Part shown: positions 9,907 through 17,467 of the stretch, piece after piece
Layout: every line of letters starts with the position of its first letter
Numbering within the stretch: the first letter of the stretch is position 1
IMG/VR virus record: IMGVR_UViG_3300042549_009927
Span: 1-26,437 of that record
Reading direction: 5' to 3' (one strand)
From: a virus
DNA: 26,437 nt
The notes under the pieces: model-generated
The model's database searches: none
Told to the model about the DNA's origin: nothing
Seen by the model: only the letters and a program-made list of their open reading frames with translations
Made by a program: the position numbers and the translations under genes

Positions 9907-12704
9907 ATAATCAAGATTCTAAAAAAGAAGTAGTGTACAAGACTGGTAGTGTTATATATAGAAAAAGTTCATTAGGTTCACCAGGACCAGGCTGGTTAAA
10001 TTTAAGTACTACTCAAACTATTAACTCAAATTCTAGACTTGGTAAAATAATTCCTTATTACTCTACTTGGTCTTCAGTTAATCATACTATTGGCTTAAGT
10101 ATTATTAATTCTGTTGCTTATGGTAATGGGACATATATAGCAGCAGGTGCAGGAGGAGCGCTAAGGACCTCAACGGATAACGGTGTGACGTGGAATACGC
10201 AAACTTCACAGTTCGGTGCAAATGGAATTTGTTCTGCTGCATATGGTAATGGAGCTTGGCTTTTGGTGGGAGACGGAGGAAATGCAAAAACATCACTAGA
10301 TAATGCGGTAAACTGGATTAATTACGGAGTTAATTTTGGTTCAAGTACTATTTTTTCAACTGCCTATGGTAATGGAATTTATGTTGCGGTAGGCGCAGGA
10401 GGAGCGCTAAGGACCTCAACGGATAACGGTGTGACGTGGAATACGCAAACTTCACAGTTCGGTGGAACTTCAATTTCTTCAGTTGCCTATGGTAATGGAG
10501 TTTTTGTAGTGGGAGGAGACTCGGCGGTATTAAGAACGTCTACTGATGCAATAAACTGGAACACGCAAACGTCACAGTTTGGAACAACTGGAATTCGTGC
10601 TATCACGTATGGAAACGGCACGTGGGTAGCTGGAGGACAAGCAGGAACGTTAAGAACTTCAACAAACATAACTGTTTGGAACGCTCATGGAAATCAGTTT
10701 GGTGCAACTGCCATATCTGCGGTTGCGTACGGCAACGGTGTCTGGGTAGCTGGAGGTGCGAGTGGAACGTTAAGAACTTCAACTGACGCGCTTAACTGGA
10801 ATACGCAGACGTCACAATTTGGTTCAAGTATTATTTATGCAGTCGCGTATGGAAATGGAGTATGGGTTGTAGGAGGCGCAGGGGGAACGCTGCGGACCTC
10901 AACTGACACGCTTAACTGGAATACGCAAACTTCACAGTTTGGAACTAGTATAATTAGTGCAATTGCGTATGGCAACGGCACGTGGGTAGCGGTGGGTGCG
11001 GGTGGAGCGTTAAGAAATTCAACGAATAACGGTGTGACGTGGAATACGCAGACGTCAACGTTTGGAACCAGTGATATTCGCTCTGTTGCATATGGTAATG
11101 GTGTCTTTGTAGTGGGAGGAGCAGGAGGAGCGATAAGAACTTCAACGAATAACGGTGTTACGTGGACCACGCGTACTTCTAATACTACAAGTAGTTTAAA
11201 CGCCGTTTCTTATGGTAATGGTGTCTTTATAGCGACAGGAGCAGGAGGAGCGATAAGAACTTCACCTGATGGTGTTACGTGGACCACGCGTACTTCTAAT
11301 ACTACAAGTAGTTTAAACGCCGTTTCTTATGGTAATGGTGTGTGGACTGCAGCGTCTTTTTCTGGAGGACTACGGACCTCAACTGATAACGGTGTAACAT
11401 GGAATACTCAGACTCCTAACTTTGGTACAAGTGATATTCTTGGTGTTGCGTACGGAAATGGAACTTGGTTACTTGGAGGAAGTGGTGGAACTACAAGAAC
11501 ATCAACTAACAATGCTATAACTTGGATAGGATACGGTACTAATTTTGGAAGTACTCTTACTATCGATGCAGTTGGGTATGGAGGTGGTGTGTGGGTAGCG
11601 ACAGGATTTGCAGGAACACTGCGGACCTCAACTGACACGCTTAACTGGAATACGCAAACTTCAGAGTTTGGCGGTTCAAGTGGAATTAGTGCTGTTGCGT
11701 ATGGTAACGGCACGTGGGTTGCGGGAGGAAGCGCAGGAACGTTAAGAACTTCAACAAACGGCGGTGTGACCTGGAACACGCAAACGTCACAGTTTGGAAC
11801 AAGTTCGATCGTAGCCGTTGCGTATGCAAACGGAACGTGGGTCTTGGGAGGCGCGGGGGGAACGCTGCGGACCTCAACTGACACTATAAACTGGAATACA
11901 CAAACTTCAGAGTTTGGAACAAGTGGGATTAACTCGGTTGCATATGGAAATGGAATTTTTGTTGCGGCAGGTGCGAGTGGAAAACTGCGCTCCTCAACTG
12001 ACACTATAAACTGGAGATCTTATGGACCTAACTTTGGCACATCAGCTGTCCAGTCAGTCGCGTATGGAAATGGAGTATGGGTTGCTGTAGGAATACAAGG
12101 TATGCTGCACTCCTCGACTGACGCGCTTAACTGGAATACGCAGACGTCACAATTTGGTTCAAGTACTATATGTGCAGTTGCTTATGGAAATGGAACTTTC
12201 ATTGCGGTGGGTGCTAGTGGAACGTTAAGAACTTCAACTGACGCGCTTAACTGGAATACGCAAACTTCACAGTTTGGAACCAGTGCGATTAGCTCGGTTG
12301 CATATGGAAATGGTGTGTGGGCCGCAGGAGGTGCAGGAGGAGCGCTAAGGACCTCAACGGATAACGGTGTGACGTGGAACACGCAAAACTCTAACATTCC
12401 TATAACGTTAGGTATTTCTTCAATAGCCTACGGAGATGGAATATTTATTTTGGTAAGCTTAAATGGAGGAGTAAGAACGTCTTTAGATGGAATAAACTGG
12501 ACAACACAGGTATACTCGTACGCAGGCGCGGACACACTTGAGCCTGTTTCTAGGGTAGCGTATGGGAATAACTCTTGGATTATCGCAGGAGGATCAAACC
12601 AGTCACTTTACATGGCTAAAAACAGCAAATCTATCCCTAAAACTTACCATGTACTTACTCCTATAGAGGCTCCAGTAGGATACACTCCTTGGATTAAAAC
12701 CTAA
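9903..12704 (+). CDS. Asp-box (BNR) repeat protein 3, 21 blades (933 aa)
   Basis: The start at 9903 overlaps the previous stop as ATGA and is preferred to the ATG at 9888. Residues 1-72 carry the N-terminal module shared with protein 2, followed by a Trp strand (STWSSVN). Twenty-one repeats run from residue 73, by hand count. The twentieth (YGDGIF) and twenty-first (YGNNSW) are diverged end blades, and the C-terminus is GYTPWIKT. Twenty-one is three times seven, fitting three seven-bladed propellers. Most interior repeats contain the Asp-box segment STDxxxxW, and several are nearly identical in DNA to repeats in protein 1. No terminator is visible after the stop. The next gene has its own promoter-like box. 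Presumed virion adhesin; the ligand is unknown. Confidence 0.88.
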   Translation: MNNQDSKKEVVYKTGSVIYRKSSLGSPGPGWLNLSTTQTINSNSRLGKIIPYYSTWSSVNHTIGLSIINSVAYGNGTYIAAGAGGALRTSTDNGVTWNTQTSQFGANGICSAAYGNGAWLLVGDGGNAKTSLDNAVNWINYGVNFGSSTIFSTAYGNGIYVAVGAGGALRTSTDNGVTWNTQTSQFGGTSISSVAYGNGVFVVGGDSAVLRTSTDAINWNTQTSQFGTTGIRAITYGNGTWVAGGQAGTLRTSTNITVWNAHGNQFGATAISAVAYGNGVWVAGGASGTLRTSTDALNWNTQTSQFGSSIIYAVAYGNGVWVVGGAGGTLRTSTDTLNWNTQTSQFGTSIISAIAYGNGTWVAVGAGGALRNSTNNGVTWNTQTSTFGTSDIRSVAYGNGVFVVGGAGGAIRTSTNNGVTWTTRTSNTTSSLNAVSYGNGVFIATGAGGAIRTSPDGVTWTTRTSNTTSSLNAVSYGNGVWTAASFSGGLRTSTDNGVTWNTQTPNFGTSDILGVAYGNGTWLLGGSGGTTRTSTNNAITWIGYGTNFGSTLTIDAVGYGGGVWVATGFAGTLRTSTDTLNWNTQTSEFGGSSGISAVAYGNGTWVAGGSAGTLRTSTNGGVTWNTQTSQFGTSSIVAVAYANGTWVLGGAGGTLRTSTDTINWNTQTSEFGTSGINSVAYGNGIFVAAGASGKLRSSTDTINWRSYGPNFGTSAVQSVAYGNGVWVAVGIQGMLHSSTDALNWNTQTSQFGSSTICAVAYGNGTFIAVGASGTLRTSTDALNWNTQTSQFGTSAISSVAYGNGVWAAGGAGGALRTSTDNGVTWNTQNSNIPITLGISSIAYGDGIFILVSLNGGVRTSLDGINWTTQVYSYAGADTLEPVSRVAYGNNSWIIAGGSNQSLYMAKNSKSIPKTYHVLTPIEAPVGYTPWIKT
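10119..12704 (+). repeat. Array of 21 protein-coding repeats of about 120 bp
   Basis: The array holds long exact internal repeats. One is 70 bp at 10149-10218 and 10395-10464. Another is about 70 bp with ggtgttacgtggaccacgcg near 11153 and 11270. It shares a 44-bp block (12021-12064) with 7097-7140 of the first array. Confidence 0.9.
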
Positions 12705-12731
12705 TATTATGATATTTAGCATAGTTTATGA

Positions 12732-12743
12732 TACTATATCTAC
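12732..12743 (+). promoter_or_regulatory. Probable leaderless promoter of the glycosyltransferase block
   Basis: TACTAT (12732-12737) is followed by exactly 6 nt and then the ATG at 12744. No ribosome site precedes the ATG. TANNNT 6-7 nt before a start codon is the usual layout for leaderless transcripts in Actinobacteria. No clear -35 is visible. Confidence 0.5.
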
Positions 12744-13499
12744 ATGCTAAAATTGGACACTATACGTAGTACAACTTTGTTTGTCGCGACACCGTGCTAC
12801 GGTGGACTAGTAAATGAAAAATACGTACAGTCCTTACTTCAACTAGTTTCTAAGTCAGCACAGTATGGAATGAAGTTAGGATACTTTACACGCTCTAATG
12901 AAAGTTTAATCACAAGAGCAAGAAATGATCTTGTTTTTACTTTTCTACAAACTCCAGCAACCCACCTAATGTTTATTGATGCTGATATAAACTTTAATCC
13001 AGACGATGTATTTAAGATGATTAGCATGAATAAAGACGTTATTACTGGAGCGTATCCTACAAAAATGATAGATTGGCAAAAAATGGCTAGCTCTGCGTCA
13101 AATGATGTTAAAACGCTACAGTCTAATGCAATTCGCTATTCTTCAGGTGTAAATAAGTTAACTAGTACTTCTAGCACAACTGAAAATGGATTATTAGAAA
13201 TATATGATGGTGCTACTGGTTTTATGCTTATTAAAAGACCAGTTATAGAAAAACTTATAAAAAGTTATCCTGAAACACGCTATATTCCAGAGGTTTATGA
13301 TGAAGAGTCTCAGAAAGGAATGTCAAAATACGCTATTTTTGATACCATGATTGATAATGGAAGGTATCTCAGCGAGGACTACACGTTTTGTCGTCGTTGG
13401 CAAAATATTGGTGGAAAAGTATACGTTGACCCAACAATAGTCTTAGACCATGTAGGAACTTACACTTTTAAAGGTGGAAATATATCGGAGGATAACTAA
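12744..13499 (+). CDS. GT-A fold glycosyltransferase (family 2-like), 251 aa
   Basis: The N-terminal strand TLFVATPCYG is typical of nucleotide-sugar-binding GT-A enzymes. FIDAD (77-81) is the DxD metal/nucleotide-diphosphate motif. SED (210-212) and the LDH motif (His236) fit the catalytic and metal-binding part. It is distantly related to the proteins at 13504 and 15710, with the same order of motifs: ATP-x-x-x, DxD, ED-x-x-x-C, His. No membrane segment or signal peptide is seen, so it should act in the cytoplasm on a soluble acceptor such as a protein, or on an undecaprenyl-linked glycan. The donor and acceptor cannot be read from the sequence. It opens the cluster after the adhesin genes, and the next ATG lies 5 nt after its stop. 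Confidence 0.82.
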   Translation: MLKLDTIRSTTLFVATPCYGGLVNEKYVQSLLQLVSKSAQYGMKLGYFTRSNESLITRARNDLVFTFLQTPATHLMFIDADINFNPDDVFKMISMNKDVITGAYPTKMIDWQKMASSASNDVKTLQSNAIRYSSGVNKLTSTSSTTENGLLEIYDGATGFMLIKRPVIEKLIKSYPETRYIPEVYDEESQKGMSKYAIFDTMIDNGRYLSEDYTFCRRWQNIGGKVYVDPTIVLDHVGTYTFKGGNISEDN

Positions 13500-13503
13500 A
13501 TTT

Positions 13504-14181
13504 ATGGACACACAAATACCTCATTTTAATGTACTTATAGCCACACCTGGGCACTCAATGCAACAAGCTTATGTGCGTAGTCTTGCAAAAACTATTTACT
13601 TTTTTGATCAAAACCAAATTACTTGGAATTTTTTAACTGAGTACTCATCTTTAGTTGCTGACGCAAGAGAGAAAACTATCGGAGGACTAGGGTATCAAGA
13701 TCCTAATGACTCTCGTCCAGGCCATGGATTATATAGTTACGATCGAATACTTTGGATCGACTCCGACATCGAGTGGGAACCAGAGGACGTACATAAGTTA
13801 CTTAGTAATGACGTTGAAGTTGTTTCTGGCTGTTACATGCTTGCAAATGAAGAAGTGACAGTGTACCCAAAGGTTTTACGTGGAGGGATGACAAAAGAAG
13901 AAATAATGTCAAGAAAAAAACCTTTTGCTGTAAGAGGAGTTGGTTTTGGATTTTTAGCTGTAAAACAAGGTATATTTGAAAAAATAAAGCGTCCTTGGTT
14001 TTCACAAACGGAAGTAGAAGTAATAAATGAAGAAACTGGTGCTGTAGAGTATAAATTTCCTTTAATGGGAGAAGATCTTTCCTGGTGTGAAAAAGTTCAC
14101 AGGATGGGAGTTACTATATGGGTAGATCCACTTGTTAGAGTAAATCATCACAAGCAAGTTAAAATTGAGTGGCCAAAGTAG
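13504..14181 (+). CDS. GT-A fold glycosyltransferase, 225 aa (paralogue of 15710-16393)
   Basis: I chose the ATG at 13504, 12 nt after GGAGG (13487-13491). A GTG at 13474 would add ten residues inside the previous gene. NVLIATPG near the start, WIDSDI (DxD at 86-88), GVGFGFLAVKQGIFE (145-159), GED (189-191) and NHH (214-216) align with the same motifs in the 227-aa protein at 15710. The two are clear paralogues, and both share the overall plan of the 251-aa enzyme upstream. Enzymes of this plan are common in phage glycan islands. The Cys in SWC(E/R)K after the ED motif is conserved in both. Acceptor unknown. Confidence 0.82.
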   Translation: MDTQIPHFNVLIATPGHSMQQAYVRSLAKTIYFFDQNQITWNFLTEYSSLVADAREKTIGGLGYQDPNDSRPGHGLYSYDRILWIDSDIEWEPEDVHKLLSNDVEVVSGCYMLANEEVTVYPKVLRGGMTKEEIMSRKKPFAVRGVGFGFLAVKQGIFEKIKRPWFSQTEVEVINEETGAVEYKFPLMGEDLSWCEKVHRMGVTIWVDPLVRVNHHKQVKIEWPK

Positions 14182-14182
14182 C

Positions 14183-14220
14183 ACTAAAGTTATTTTAAGT
14201 AAATAATAAATACTAAAGTT
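14183..14220 (+). repeat. Short direct repeat ACTAAAGTT, two copies in the gap before the GT4-type gene
   Basis: ACTAAAGTT occurs at 14183-14191 and 14212-14220, 29 bp start to start, in the gap between two genes. ACTAAAGT also appears at 22410-22417 inside the upstream region of the WhiB-type gene. This may be an operator, or chance in AT-rich DNA. Confidence 0.3.
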
Positions 14221-14235
14221 TAGAGAGGAAACTAG

Positions 14236-15156
14236 ATGATTGACCCTAAAGGTGGAGAAGATATTATGCTAGAAAACCTAGCAAAATATGTTGATCTTGA
14301 TAAGTATAATGTAAACATCATTAATTCTAAGTGTTATAGAGATTTAGTTGATATGGATAAGCGCAATATCTTATGGCAGCATATCCCCGCGAATCAAAGT
14401 GTTGTTCAAGGAATTAAAGATAAATATTTTAATAGATTAATAGATGCATATGTGTATGTCTCACACTGGCAGCATGAAAAATTTCGTTATATTCATCAAA
14501 TTCATCTAGAAAATGCGTATGTAGTTAGAAATGCAATAGAATCAATTAGTTATGTAGAAAAGCCAAAAGAAAAAATAAAACTTATATATACTTCTATGCC
14601 ATATCGTGGTTTAGATGTTTTACTTGACTCTTTTGAGCTTTTAAACAGAGATGATATAGAATTAGATATTTATTCTTCTACTCAGATATATGGCCAAGAA
14701 TATGTAGAGTATGAAGGTAATAAATATGAGCAACTTTTTGATCGCGCTCGCAGTATGAAAAATGTTAACTATATCGGATATGCTCCACATAAAGATGTTA
14801 TCTTAGCTCTTCAAAAAGCTCATATCTTTGCTTATCCTTGTATTTTTGAAGAGACAGCCTGTCTTTCCATGATAGAAGCAGGCGCAGCTGGATGTAACTT
14901 AGTTACAACAAACATTGGAGGATTACCAGAAACAGGTTCTATATATGCAAAGCTAGTTCCAATTCAAGCAGATGCCAAAATTCTTATTGCAAATTACGCC
15001 AAGGCACTAGAAGAGACTATAAATAATTATTGGTCACTTGAAAATCAAGAATTTATTAAAGAGCAATCTGATTTTTTTAATAAACACTATAGCTGGGAAA
15101 CTAGAAAATATGAGTGGATTAAGATATTAGAATCTCTTCCAGATCAGGTTAAATAA
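14236..15156 (+). CDS. GT4-type (GT-B fold) glycosyltransferase, 306 aa
   Basis: The C-terminal half has GT-B features: a strand-loop with SMPYRGLDVLLD (120-131), NYIGYAPHKDV (178-188), and the EX7E motif (Glu206 and Glu214 in FEETACLSMIEAG), followed by GGLPETG. AGAGAGG precedes the ATG as a good ribosome site. The codon immediately before the ATG is an in-frame TAG, so this start cannot be extended. The protein begins with IDPKGGED, equivalent to the glycine-rich loop after the first strand in typical GT4 enzymes, so the first Rossmann strand seems to be missing. A functional short form is possible. Its stop overlaps the next start by one base (TAATG), so it is probably co-translated with the methyltransferase. 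Confidence 0.85.
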   Translation: MIDPKGGEDIMLENLAKYVDLDKYNVNIINSKCYRDLVDMDKRNILWQHIPANQSVVQGIKDKYFNRLIDAYVYVSHWQHEKFRYIHQIHLENAYVVRNAIESISYVEKPKEKIKLIYTSMPYRGLDVLLDSFELLNRDDIELDIYSSTQIYGQEYVEYEGNKYEQLFDRARSMKNVNYIGYAPHKDVILALQKAHIFAYPCIFEETACLSMIEAGAAGCNLVTTNIGGLPETGSIYAKLVPIQADAKILIANYAKALEETINNYWSLENQEFIKEQSDFFNKHYSWETRKYEWIKILESLPDQVK

Positions 15157-15674
15157 TGCCTTCTTCACACCCAGAAAATAAAAGTTGGCTGCTTAAGAAA
15201 ATTAAGCAGATTAAACCTAAAAATATTTTAGACGTTGGTGCTGGAGAAGGAACTTATGGAGAATTTATAAAATCATTTATAAATTCTAACATTGTTATTG
15301 ATGCAATAGAAGTTTGGCAACCATATATAGATCATTTTAATTTAAAATCAATATATGATAATGTTTATCAAAAAGACGTAAGAGTATACGATAATTTTGA
15401 TTATGATATAGTAATTTTTGGTGATGTTTTAGAGCACATGTCAGCAAATGATGCTATTCAACTTTGGAATAGATGTTCTAAACAAGCAAAGTACGCGATA
15501 ATATCTATACCTATAACTCATATGCCACAAGGGGCTTTCAATAATAATCCATATGAGATTCATGTGGAAGAAGACTGGAACTCTGAGCTAGTCTTAGAAA
15601 AGTTTCATAGTATTATTGACTATAAACTTTTTCAATTTACAGGAGCATTTATCGCAAAGTTTACTGGTAATTAG
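15156..15674 (+). CDS. Class I SAM-dependent methyltransferase, 172 aa
   Basis: Motif I is NILDVGAGEGTYG (DVGAGEG at 26-32), Glu52 ends strand two (AIEVW), and FGDVLEHM (88-95) is the motif IV region. The downstream PxTHMPQG and NPYEIHVEEDW segments occur in sugar- or lipid-modifying methyltransferases. It is short but contains the whole Rossmann core. Coupled by TAATG to a GT4-type enzyme and followed by another glycosyltransferase, it probably methylates a glycan or a terminal sugar; DNA methylation motifs are absent. The frame and fold are well supported, the substrate is inferred from neighbours only. Confidence 0.82.
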   Translation: MPSSHPENKSWLLKKIKQIKPKNILDVGAGEGTYGEFIKSFINSNIVIDAIEVWQPYIDHFNLKSIYDNVYQKDVRVYDNFDYDIVIFGDVLEHMSANDAIQLWNRCSKQAKYAIISIPITHMPQGAFNNNPYEIHVEEDWNSELVLEKFHSIIDYKLFQFTGAFIAKFTGN

Positions 15675-15709
15675 TTCTATGTTATTAACTAATAGTTTAG
15701 GTAAAATAC

Positions 15710-16393
15710 ATGAAAAAACACATTAATGTTCTTATTGCAACTCCAGGAAGATCAATGGAGGCAGAGTATGTAAAAAGTTTAATTTCAACAATAACTTATC
15801 TTAAAGACGTTGGAATTAGCTATTTATTTTTAAATGAGTACTCTTCTGCTGTAAGTACTGCTAGAGAAGCTACAGCAATGGGTTCTAAATTTTTAGACGC
15901 ATTTAATCAATCTCCAGTTAGAGGAGAAGTTACATATGATAAATTCTTTTGGATAGATTCTGATATATCTTGGACTATAGCTGATTTTATGAATATGTAT
16001 AGTTCAGATAAAGATATAGTTTCAGGAATATATATAGATCAATTTGGTACTCCTATGTTTGCAATAGACACTCCTGCAGGACAAGAAATTTCTGCTTATA
16101 AAATTATTACAGAACAAGAATATCGTGAGATATCATCTGCTGGATTTGGGTTTATTTGTGTAAAACAAGGTGTTTTTGAAAATATAAAAAGACCTTGGTT
16201 TGAGACTCATTTTTCAAAAATACATGGTAGTAACGGAGAAGAGTTTTTAGTCCCACTTGCTGAAGATTTTTCTTGGTGCAGAAAGGCTCAAGAAGCTGGA
16301 TATAAAATATTTTTAGATCCTAGAGTTCAAGTTGCTCATCATAAGAAAGTAATGATATTCCCAAAAGATCTTATACGCAATCCAGAATTATAG
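15710..16393 (+). CDS. GT-A fold glycosyltransferase, 227 aa (paralogue of 13504-14181)
   Basis: INVLIATPGRSM, WIDSDI (DxD at 83-85), SAGFGFICVKQGVFENIKRP, LAEDFSWCRK (Glu185, Asp186) and AHHKK (His210, His211) match the 225-aa paralogue motif by motif. It is AT-rich in coding choice. Upstream, TAGG (15698-15701) is a weak ribosome site and TAGTTT a poor -10, so it may be read through from the previous gene 35 nt away. Retaining two close paralogues in one locus suggests two related linkages or acceptors. Confidence 0.82.
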   Translation: MKKHINVLIATPGRSMEAEYVKSLISTITYLKDVGISYLFLNEYSSAVSTAREATAMGSKFLDAFNQSPVRGEVTYDKFFWIDSDISWTIADFMNMYSSDKDIVSGIYIDQFGTPMFAIDTPAGQEISAYKIITEQEYREISSAGFGFICVKQGVFENIKRPWFETHFSKIHGSNGEEFLVPLAEDFSWCRKAQEAGYKIFLDPRVQVAHHKKVMIFPKDLIRNPEL

Positions 16394-16426
16394 ACATTTA
16401 TAAATTTATCATGATAAATTAGGCTT
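16391..16426 (+). promoter_or_regulatory. Probable leaderless promoter (-35 TAGACA, -10 TAAATT)
   Basis: TAGACA (16391-16396) is five-of-six to TTGACA and includes the stop codon of the previous gene. An 18-bp spacer leads to TAAATT (16415-16420), then exactly 6 nt to the ATG at 16427. The only AG-rich stretch, AGG, is too close to the ATG to act as a ribosome site. Confidence 0.55.
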
Positions 16427-17467
16427 ATGATTAAAGTTGCCGCATACGCTATTGCCCTGAACGAGGAGAAGCACGCTCAGCGTTGGGCAGACACCACTAA
16501 AGATGCAGACTTTAGATTAGTCTGTGACACAGGCTCTACAGATAAAACAGTAGAGATATTAAGAAGCAATGGGATTATTGTCTATGAAATAAGTGTAAAG
16601 CCTTGGAGATTTGATGTTGCAAGAAATACTGCTCAGAGTTTATTACCAGCAGATATAGATGTGTGTCTAAGTTTAGATTTAGATGAAACAGTAGATAAAG
16701 ACTTTTTTAAAAAAGTAAAAGAGCACTGGGCGCCAGGGGCTAACAAAGGTTGGTGTGATTTTGACACTGGTCATACTTGGCTAGGTGCTCGCTTGCACGC
16801 TAGAGATGGTGTGTATTGGAAATATCCTATTCATGAAGTATTTGTTCCTTCCCTTGATACACCTTTGATGAGTTGCACTATTCCTACCAAGATGTACCAC
16901 AAACCAGATAATACAAAATCTCGCGGGCAATATATGACAATGTTAATTGCTGCAAGTAAAGAGTTTGGTGAAGACCATCGAATTTGGGTATATCTGTGTC
17001 GTGAATATTACTATTACAAGATGTGGGATTTAGTAATTAGTAGCGCTCAAAAAGTTAGTGATTTTAGTAAAGACTGGTTCGTGGAACGTGCAGCAGTATG
17101 TAGATTTGCATCTGAAGCATGCAGAAATTTAGGAAGACTTGAAGAAGCACACACGTGGGCAGATAAAGCAATTTCTATCGACCCATGCGGTGAGGCGTAT
17201 TATGAAAAAGTACGTTGCTACTATGAACAAAGTGATTGGGGTGGGGTGTGGGAAACTTGCAAACTAGTTGCTACATGCCAACCAACTAATCACTACCTAT
17301 CATCTGAAGCTCTATGGAATTGGATGCTAGATGATATGAGAGCGCTATCTGCTCATTACCTAGGTGATAAAGCAAAGGCAGTAGAGTATGGAGAAAAAGC
17401 ACTTATAGGAAATCCAACGGATGCCAGATTAATAAATAATATGGTTTTTTATAAGCAAGGTATCTAA
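16427..17467 (+). CDS. GT2 family glycosyltransferase with a helical-repeat (TPR-like) C-terminus, 346 aa
   Basis: IALNEEKHAQRW (9-20), VCDTGSTDKT (32-41) and LSLDLDE (81-87; the DxD-type site) are the classic GT2 motifs. KPWRFDVARN (58-67) fits the acceptor/donor loop seen in GT2-TPR proteins, and HEVF lies after a Trp/Tyr segment. From about residue 180 the chain becomes helical with TPR-like spacing (EEAHTWADKAISIDP; KAVEYGEKALIGNPTD), which may hold a protein acceptor or partner. GT2-TPR fusions in phages and bacteria often modify proteins or cell-surface glycans; which applies here is not visible. The stop overlaps the next ATG by one base (TAATG). The first 20 codons have higher GC than the rest. 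Confidence 0.87.
   Translation: MIKVAAYAIALNEEKHAQRWADTTKDADFRLVCDTGSTDKTVEILRSNGIIVYEISVKPWRFDVARNTAQSLLPADIDVCLSLDLDETVDKDFFKKVKEHWAPGANKGWCDFDTGHTWLGARLHARDGVYWKYPIHEVFVPSLDTPLMSCTIPTKMYHKPDNTKSRGQYMTMLIAASKEFGEDHRIWVYLCREYYYYKMWDLVISSAQKVSDFSKDWFVERAAVCRFASEACRNLGRLEEAHTWADKAISIDPCGEAYYEKVRCYYEQSDWGGVWETCKLVATCQPTNHYLSSEALWNWMLDDMRALSAHYLGDKAKAVEYGEKALIGNPTDARLINNMVFYKQGI

Noticed and set aside
4595-12704. CRISPR array or diversity-generating retroelement
   Set aside because: The repeats are coding, of 120 bp with no spacers, and no reverse transcriptase or template/variable repeat pair was seen in the window.
13474-13503. GTG at 13474 as start of the 225-aa glycosyltransferase
   Set aside because: The ATG at 13504 follows GGAGG (12 nt) and aligns with the paralogue's N-terminus; the extension overlaps the previous gene.
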